Origin: Gammaproteobacteria bacterium
GTDB lineage: Bacteria > Pseudomonadota > Gammaproteobacteria > Poriferisulfidales > GCA-002705445
Reading direction: 5' to 3'
Length of the DNA: 64,000 nt
Assembly: GCA_018675635.1 (NCBI GenBank)
Contig: JABGXU010000008.1
Location: forward strand, 361,343 to 425,342
The notes beneath the pieces were generated by a model. That model had not been told where the DNA came from. It did not search any database and saw nothing but the letters and a program-made list of their open reading frames with translations. Numbering within the stretch: position 1 is the stretch's first letter; each line of letters begins with the position of its first letter. Both the position numbers and the translations under genes were made by a program. This document shows, piece by piece, positions 59,326 to 64,000 of this stretch.

Positions 59326-61324
59326 TCTTAAATTATCTTTTTCAAGCTTTAAATTACATTACTTCCTATTATTTGTGCCTGCTTTTTTTATGATTGTATG
59401 GCATATAATTGATAACAGCTTGCCTGGAAGCGATGGAGGGCAGTTTTTTTTTGGCTCAGTCTCACTCTACGAAAATCTTTTTCTTGAAAGAGATAATTTC
59501 TTTGAGTCTATAACACGTTATATTAGTGACATAATTTGCTGTAGAGGTATTAAGCCCAGTTTATTTCCAGCACTTGGGTCGCCATTTGTAATTTTGAGTC
59601 TTGGCAATTGGAACGCAGCTTTTGCTTTGATGGGTATTTTTTACGTTTCGTTAATTACGGTATTTGCATATTTAATTGTATTTGAATTTACTGGAAAAAA
59701 ATATTATTCGGCTTTATCAGCAATAATCGTTGGCACATTGCCAGCAGTATTTGCAAATGCTGTAGCTAATGTAGCTGAAATCGGTCTCATCGCTTTTTTG
59801 CTGCCTGCATTTTATTTTTTGTATAAATCAGATCATTTTTCTGTAGCTAATCATAGTAAATATTTTGCAATATTTATGACGTTAGCAATATCTGTTAGAC
59901 CCGTTCAGGCTTTAATTATATTACTTTTGCCAATCATAATTACGTTGTGGAGAGGAAGAATAAAAAATATTTTTACAAGTCAGCAATTAATTACAATTTC
60001 TTATTTATTAATATTATTTTTATGTATACTTTTGTATGTTCCGTATTTACGTAATTTTGGGGAACCACTTTACATACATCTTACTCGGAGTAATTTCCCA
60101 GCTTATAATATTAGTATTGTTACAGATGTATATATAAATTTAACTATATTTTTTACATTTCTGTTCACATTATTCACAACTTTATTGCTTTATAAAAATC
60201 AATTTCATGCTTTACGTAAAGAACTATCTTTTAAATTTAAGAATTGTAAGAATTATATTCTACAAATATTTTTATTAATATTTGTTCTAAATATTATTAT
60301 CTGGTCTTTGCTATTCCATAATTTTTTCTATTGGGTTTTTGCCGCAACTTTTGGAACATTACTTGATGCTGGGAATTGGAATCTAGCATCTGACAATAGC
60401 TCAGATACATTTATTACACTAGTTTTAGGAAGTATAAAATATAATGCATTTTATGCTTTTTATTTTAGCTTAATATCTTTATTTTTAATGTCATTGCTTA
60501 ATCAAATAATTCCAAAGCAAAAAATATTTATTTACGTTTTGGCATCTGCTTTAATTTTTCCTGTTTTAACTTTATTAAGTACTCAAGCTGCTGTTGTAAG
60601 ATTTGTTCCAGCAATCGTAATCTGCATGATAATTTTATTAATTCTTTTGGGGAGTTTTAAGAAATATTCTCGCTTACCTGTTTTTCTTGTACTTTCGTTT
60701 ATGCTTTTCAAGTCATTTGTTTTTTTTGATTATTCATTGAACTTTAAATTTGTTAATCATGATTTTTATAGTTTTGCGAAAAATAAATATACGCCTAATT
60801 TCCCTACTGGTTTTTCCCAAGAAAAAGTAGAATCTACTAAAGATGTTGGTCTCTATACTTTAGATTTACTCTCAAAATATCATAGGAAATATAACTTTAA
60901 GAAAGCATACGTTGACGGTACAAGTAAGCTCACTGGTAAATACGGGGTTGATCAATTTAAAGTAAATAATATTGCAATATTTAAAAACACTCCATTTTTA
61001 GTTGGTGATGTTGATGTTAGAAACTATGAGAAAAATTCTTACCAAATGGCTGCTAATAACGGTTTCGACTTTATGTTTCTTGTTAATCCTTTGATTCATG
61101 ATGACGGATCCCAAAAATACAAAGATGATCTAGAATTTCATTACAATTGTAATCACGTTACTGCCCCATGTAATATTTCTCCAGGCTCTCTAAAATCGTT
61201 TAAAATGATTTTAGATTTTGTCCGAATGATTAATGACGGATCCATTTCTAAAACAAAATGGGAGCTGGTGGAAACTATTAAACATTATAATTATGATGTT
61301 TTTATTTTGAAAATAAAAAAGTGA
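59318..61324 (+). CDS. Polytopic membrane protein 2 of a tandem triplet
   Basis: 668 residues, same architecture as its neighbours: N-terminal MIVWHIIDNSLPGSDGGQFFF, multiple transmembrane helices (AVFANAVANVAEIGLIAFLLPAF and so on), then the soluble C-terminal domain with KKAYVDGTSKLTGKYGVD, DFMFLVNPLIHDDGS and the Cys pair in YNCNHVTAPCNISPGS. It overlaps gene 1 by 8 bases. It is nearly collinear with gene 3 at DNA level (offset 2,022 bases). Function unknown; a GT-C-like role is inferred. Confidence 0.72.
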   Translation: MNNLKLSFSSFKLHYFLLFVPAFFMIVWHIIDNSLPGSDGGQFFFGSVSLYENLFLERDNFFESITRYISDIICCRGIKPSLFPALGSPFVILSLGNWNAAFALMGIFYVSLITVFAYLIVFEFTGKKYYSALSAIIVGTLPAVFANAVANVAEIGLIAFLLPAFYFLYKSDHFSVANHSKYFAIFMTLAISVRPVQALIILLLPIIITLWRGRIKNIFTSQQLITISYLLILFLCILLYVPYLRNFGEPLYIHLTRSNFPAYNISIVTDVYINLTIFFTFLFTLFTTLLLYKNQFHALRKELSFKFKNCKNYILQIFLLIFVLNIIIWSLLFHNFFYWVFAATFGTLLDAGNWNLASDNSSDTFITLVLGSIKYNAFYAFYFSLISLFLMSLLNQIIPKQKIFIYVLASALIFPVLTLLSTQAAVVRFVPAIVICMIILLILLGSFKKYSRLPVFLVLSFMLFKSFVFFDYSLNFKFVNHDFYSFAKNKYTPNFPTGFSQEKVESTKDVGLYTLDLLSKYHRKYNFKKAYVDGTSKLTGKYGVDQFKVNNIAIFKNTPFLVGDVDVRNYEKNSYQMAANNGFDFMFLVNPLIHDDGSQKYKDDLEFHYNCNHVTAPCNISPGSLKSFKMILDFVRMINDGSISKTKWELVETIKHYNYDVFILKIKK

Positions 61325-61339
61325 GAAAAGGAATAAAGT

Positions 61340-63358
61340 ATGAGTGATTTTTCAAGATCTATAATTACTAAATTTAAAATCCAGTATGTTTTATTATTGG
61401 TGCCTGCCATTTTAATGATGTTGTGGCATATCATGGACAATATTTTTCCTGCAAGTGATGGTGGAGGATTTTTCTTCAGATCAGTGTTAATTTATGAAGA
61501 TCTTTTTCTTGATAAAGATAATATTTTTCAATCTTTTATCCGCTTTCTAGACCATGTGATTGCTGGTAGGGGTGTGCCTCATTTATTCCCAGCACTGGGA
61601 TCACTAATATTAATTCCTAGTCTTGGTAATTGGAATGTTGCTTTTGCGTTGATGGGTATTTTTTACGTTACCTTAATTACAGTGTTTTCGTATTTAATTA
61701 TATTTGAATTTACTAGGAAAAAATATTACTCAATATTATCTGCAATAATTATCGGCACTCTGCCAGCAGTATTTGCAAATGCTATAAATAACGTTGCTGA
61801 AATTGCCCTCATAGCTTTTTTACTACCCGCATTTTACTATTTGTATAAATCAAACAGTTTTTCAGTAGCCCATTACAGTAAATATTTTGCAGTGTTTATG
61901 ACGTTAGCACTATCGGTTAGGCCCATTCAAGCTTTACTTATATTGCTTTTTCCAATCATAATTACGTTGTCGAGAGGAAGAATAAAAAATATTTTTACGA
62001 ATCAGCAATTCATAACAATAGCGTATTTATTTATATTATTTTTGTGTATTCTTTTATGTTTTCCCTATTTAAGGACTTTCGGGGAACCGTTGTATCAGCA
62101 TCTTATTCGGGGCCATTTCCCTGCTTATAATATTAGCGTTGTTACTGATGTGTATTTAAAACTCACAATTACTTTTACTATTTTATTGGGATTTTTTACA
62201 GCCGTATTGTTATATAAAAAACAATTCAATACTTTTCGTAAAGAATTATCTTTTAAATTTAAAAATCATAAGAATTATATTCTGCCAACATTTTTATTAA
62301 TATTTGTGCTAAATATTATTGTATGGGCTTTGTCATTCCATTCTTTTTTCTATTGGGTTTTTTCCGCAACCTTTGGATCATTATTCCCTGCTGGGCATTG
62401 GAATTTACCTGATCATACTTCCATCGGGTCTTTTAGCGCGTTGCTTTCAGGCAGTATTTATCAAAACTCGTTTTATGCTTTTTATTTTAGCTTGATATCT
62501 TTATTTTTATTGTCACTGCTTAATAGAAAAATTCCAAAACCAAAAATATTTATTTATATTTTTGCATCTTCTGTAATTTTACCCGTATTAACATTATTTA
62601 GTGCTCAAACTGCTGCCGTTAGATTAGTGTCAGCCGTGACAATATGTGTAGTAATTTTTTTAATTCTTCTAGGTAGCTTTAAGAAGTATTCTCGATTACC
62701 TGTTTTTCTTGTGCTTTTATTTGTGCTTTTCAAGTCTTTTGTGTTTTTTGATTATTCATTGAACTTTAAATTTGTAAACCAAGGTTTTTATAATTTTGCT
62801 AAAAACAATTACACAGGTATTTTTCCTCGTGGTTTTGTACAAGAAACAGCTGATCCCATTAAAGATAGCGATCTTCATACTTTAGATGTTCTGGTAAAAT
62901 ATCATCAGAAATATAATTTCAAAAGAGTTTATGTTGACGGCTCCAGCAGGCTTACTGGCAAATACGGCGTTGACCCACTTAAAATAAGTCGTCTATCTAA
63001 TCTAAAAGGAAAATTATTTCAAGCTGGGGGTTATATTGAAAGTAACCCTAGAAAATACGATGAAAATTCTTATAAAATGATTGCAAACCAAGGTTATGAT
63101 TTTATGTTTCTTTTAAACCCTTTACTTCATGACGACGGATCGCAAAAATACAAAAATGATTTGAAATACCGACATAATTGTTTTTCTGTTACAGAAGCAT
63201 GCTGTATATCTTCTGGCTCTATTGAGTCTTTTAAAGCGATTTTAGATATTGTTATAATGATTAACGATGGCACAATTTCGCAAACAAAATGGGAGCTTGT
63301 CGAAACTATTAAACAGTATAATTATGATGTTTTTATTTTGAAGCTTAAGAGTGAGTAG
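61340..63358 (+). CDS. Polytopic membrane protein 3 of a tandem triplet
   Basis: 672 residues, closest to gene 2: MMLWHIMDNIFPASDGGGFFF, AVFANAINNVAEIALIAFLLPAF, SRLPVFLVLLFVLFKSFVFF, then KRVYVDGSSRLTGKYGVD and DFMFLLNPLLHDDGS. The Cys region differs (HNCFSVTEACCISSGS has an extra cysteine). AAAAGGAATAAAGT before the ATG provides a ribosome-binding site, which gene 2 does not need because it overlaps gene 1. Differences from gene 2 are concentrated in the C-terminal domain and in the loop before it (about residues 350-375), perhaps reflecting substrate specialisation. Confidence 0.72.
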   Translation: MSDFSRSIITKFKIQYVLLLVPAILMMLWHIMDNIFPASDGGGFFFRSVLIYEDLFLDKDNIFQSFIRFLDHVIAGRGVPHLFPALGSLILIPSLGNWNVAFALMGIFYVTLITVFSYLIIFEFTRKKYYSILSAIIIGTLPAVFANAINNVAEIALIAFLLPAFYYLYKSNSFSVAHYSKYFAVFMTLALSVRPIQALLILLFPIIITLSRGRIKNIFTNQQFITIAYLFILFLCILLCFPYLRTFGEPLYQHLIRGHFPAYNISVVTDVYLKLTITFTILLGFFTAVLLYKKQFNTFRKELSFKFKNHKNYILPTFLLIFVLNIIVWALSFHSFFYWVFSATFGSLFPAGHWNLPDHTSIGSFSALLSGSIYQNSFYAFYFSLISLFLLSLLNRKIPKPKIFIYIFASSVILPVLTLFSAQTAAVRLVSAVTICVVIFLILLGSFKKYSRLPVFLVLLFVLFKSFVFFDYSLNFKFVNQGFYNFAKNNYTGIFPRGFVQETADPIKDSDLHTLDVLVKYHQKYNFKRVYVDGSSRLTGKYGVDPLKISRLSNLKGKLFQAGGYIESNPRKYDENSYKMIANQGYDFMFLLNPLLHDDGSQKYKNDLKYRHNCFSVTEACCISSGSIESFKAILDIVIMINDGTISQTKWELVETIKQYNYDVFILKLKSE

Positions 63359-63427
63359 CTTTTTAAGGTTCTAGTAATTTAAGGTATAAATGATTATAAT
63401 ATATTTTTATATTCCACGAATTTTTTT

Positions 63428-64000
63428 ATGAATAAACTTATAGAAAGATTTTTCAGAAAAGATATTTTTATATTTTCATTTATTTTTCTATCTCTCATGA
63501 TTGCTTTTGGGCCAGCGTATCTGGTTGATTATTTCAGACATGACGATTTTGCGGGAGCATGCTGGGATAGAATTTCCATCATAACACACCACTTATTTGA
63601 TCAGGCTGTGTATAACGAAGTCAGACCATACACCATGATTTTTATGTACTACTCAGAACTTTTCACTGAATATTTGTCTGGAGCTAAATACATAAAAATT
63701 GCAACTATTGCAGTTTTTTCTTTCAGTTCATTATTGTTATTTAAATGGCTGAGAATATTTAATATCAATAAGCTGTGGGCATTATTTTTAGCTATAATTT
63801 TATTCACCTTGCCGCCAATGCAAATTATGGGCAGCACGCACCATTATTTTTTTATGGCTGTCCCGGTATTATTATCTTCAATAATAGTATTTATTGTATG
63901 GGACATACAAAATAAAAATTACCATAACATTGGTCGCGTTTTAAAGTTCATTTTATTTTTACAACTTATAACTTTTTTAACTTTTTACAATAAATTTATG
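63428..64000 (+). CDS. Polytopic membrane protein, N-terminal part (cut by window edge)
   Basis: An open frame from ATG 63428 runs to the window end (191 codons), beginning MNKLIERFFRKDIFIFSFIF. It has hydrophobic helices separated by a first loop containing YFRHDDFAGACWDR; a DD pair in this place is again suggestive of GT-C transferases. It does not share the DGG/WHI motifs of the preceding triplet, so it is a different family or a distant relative. A weak -10 candidate TATAAT lies at 63395-63400. Function unknown. Confidence 0.7.
   Translation, partial: MNKLIERFFRKDIFIFSFIFLSLMIAFGPAYLVDYFRHDDFAGACWDRISIITHHLFDQAVYNEVRPYTMIFMYYSELFTEYLSGAKYIKIATIAVFSFSSLLLFKWLRIFNINKLWALFLAIILFTLPPMQIMGSTHHYFFMAVPVLLSSIIVFIVWDIQNKNYHNIGRVLKFILFLQLITFLTFYNKFM

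Larger units (their letters stand above)
59318..63358 (+). repeat. Tandem gene duplication (genes 2 and 3), offset about 2,022 bp
   Basis: Long DNA segments match at a constant offset: for example the segment at 60221 recurs at 62243, and the one around 60728 recurs at 62750. The gene starts (59318 and 61340) show the same 2,022-base offset. Identity is high over transmembrane segments and lower near 60350-60430 and 60960-61030. This is a fairly recent direct duplication that could recombine. Confidence 0.9.

Overview
The window is 64 kb of very AT-rich, tightly packed bacterial chromosome with short or overlapping gene junctions and no gene-free stretch over about 300 bases. Gene order points to a streamlined gammaproteobacterium. 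glnD-map is divergent from rpsB-tsf-pyrH-frr-uppS-cdsA-dxr-rseP-bamA-skp-lpxD-fabZ-lpxA, followed by rnhB-dnaE-accA-tilS, pyrG-kdsA-eno-ftsB-ispD-ispF and miaA-hfq-hflX-hflK-hflC-hisZ-purA. These blocks are known from Escherichia and Pseudomonas, but here they lie end to end. A low-GC marine lineage such as SAR86 is a reasonable guess; the sequence alone does not prove it.

Region 1 (1-36.4 kb) is core: translation (rpsB with a structured leader RNA, tsf, frr, map, hfq, miaA, tsaB, tilS), isoprenoid and phospholipid synthesis (dxr, ispD, ispF, uppS, cdsA), outer-membrane assembly (bamA, skp, rseP), lipid A and Kdo synthesis (lpxD, fabZ, lpxA, lpxB, kdsA), replication (dnaE, rnhB), nucleotide synthesis (pyrH, pyrG, purA), enolase, and HflK/HflC membrane quality control. 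Between lpxA and rnhB sits an antisense cassette, gnnA-gnnB-lpxB. This predicts a lipid A built on 2,3-diamino-2,3-dideoxyglucose, with amide-linked acyl chains.

Region 2 (36.4-57.2 kb) is a surface-polysaccharide locus whose first gene overlaps purA by one base. It holds an O-antigen ligase, a two-gene ABC exporter, glycosyltransferases and tailoring enzymes. All four activities for GDP-D-glycero-D-manno-heptose are present (GmhA, HddA, and an HddC-GmhB fusion). So is a set suited to building a deoxygenated, two-carbon-branched sugar: a GDP-mannose-4,6-dehydratase-like enzyme, a ColD-like dehydratase with His in place of the PLP lysine, and E1-alpha and E1-beta thiamine-diphosphate subunits with no E2 or E3 beside them. 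Further tailoring comes from three 2-oxoglutarate/Fe(II)-type oxygenase domains (one fused to a methyltransferase), another methyltransferase and two reductase-like proteins. Three diverged members of one unusual glycosyltransferase-like family are scattered through the locus. I consider the proposed branched-heptose pathway the most interesting part of the window.

Region 3 (57.3-64 kb) holds three tandem paralogous polytopic membrane proteins of about 665 residues, two of them a recent duplication at a constant 2,022-bp offset, and then the start of a fourth, different membrane protein cut by the window edge. They look like GT-C-type lipid-linked-sugar transferases, but that is inference.
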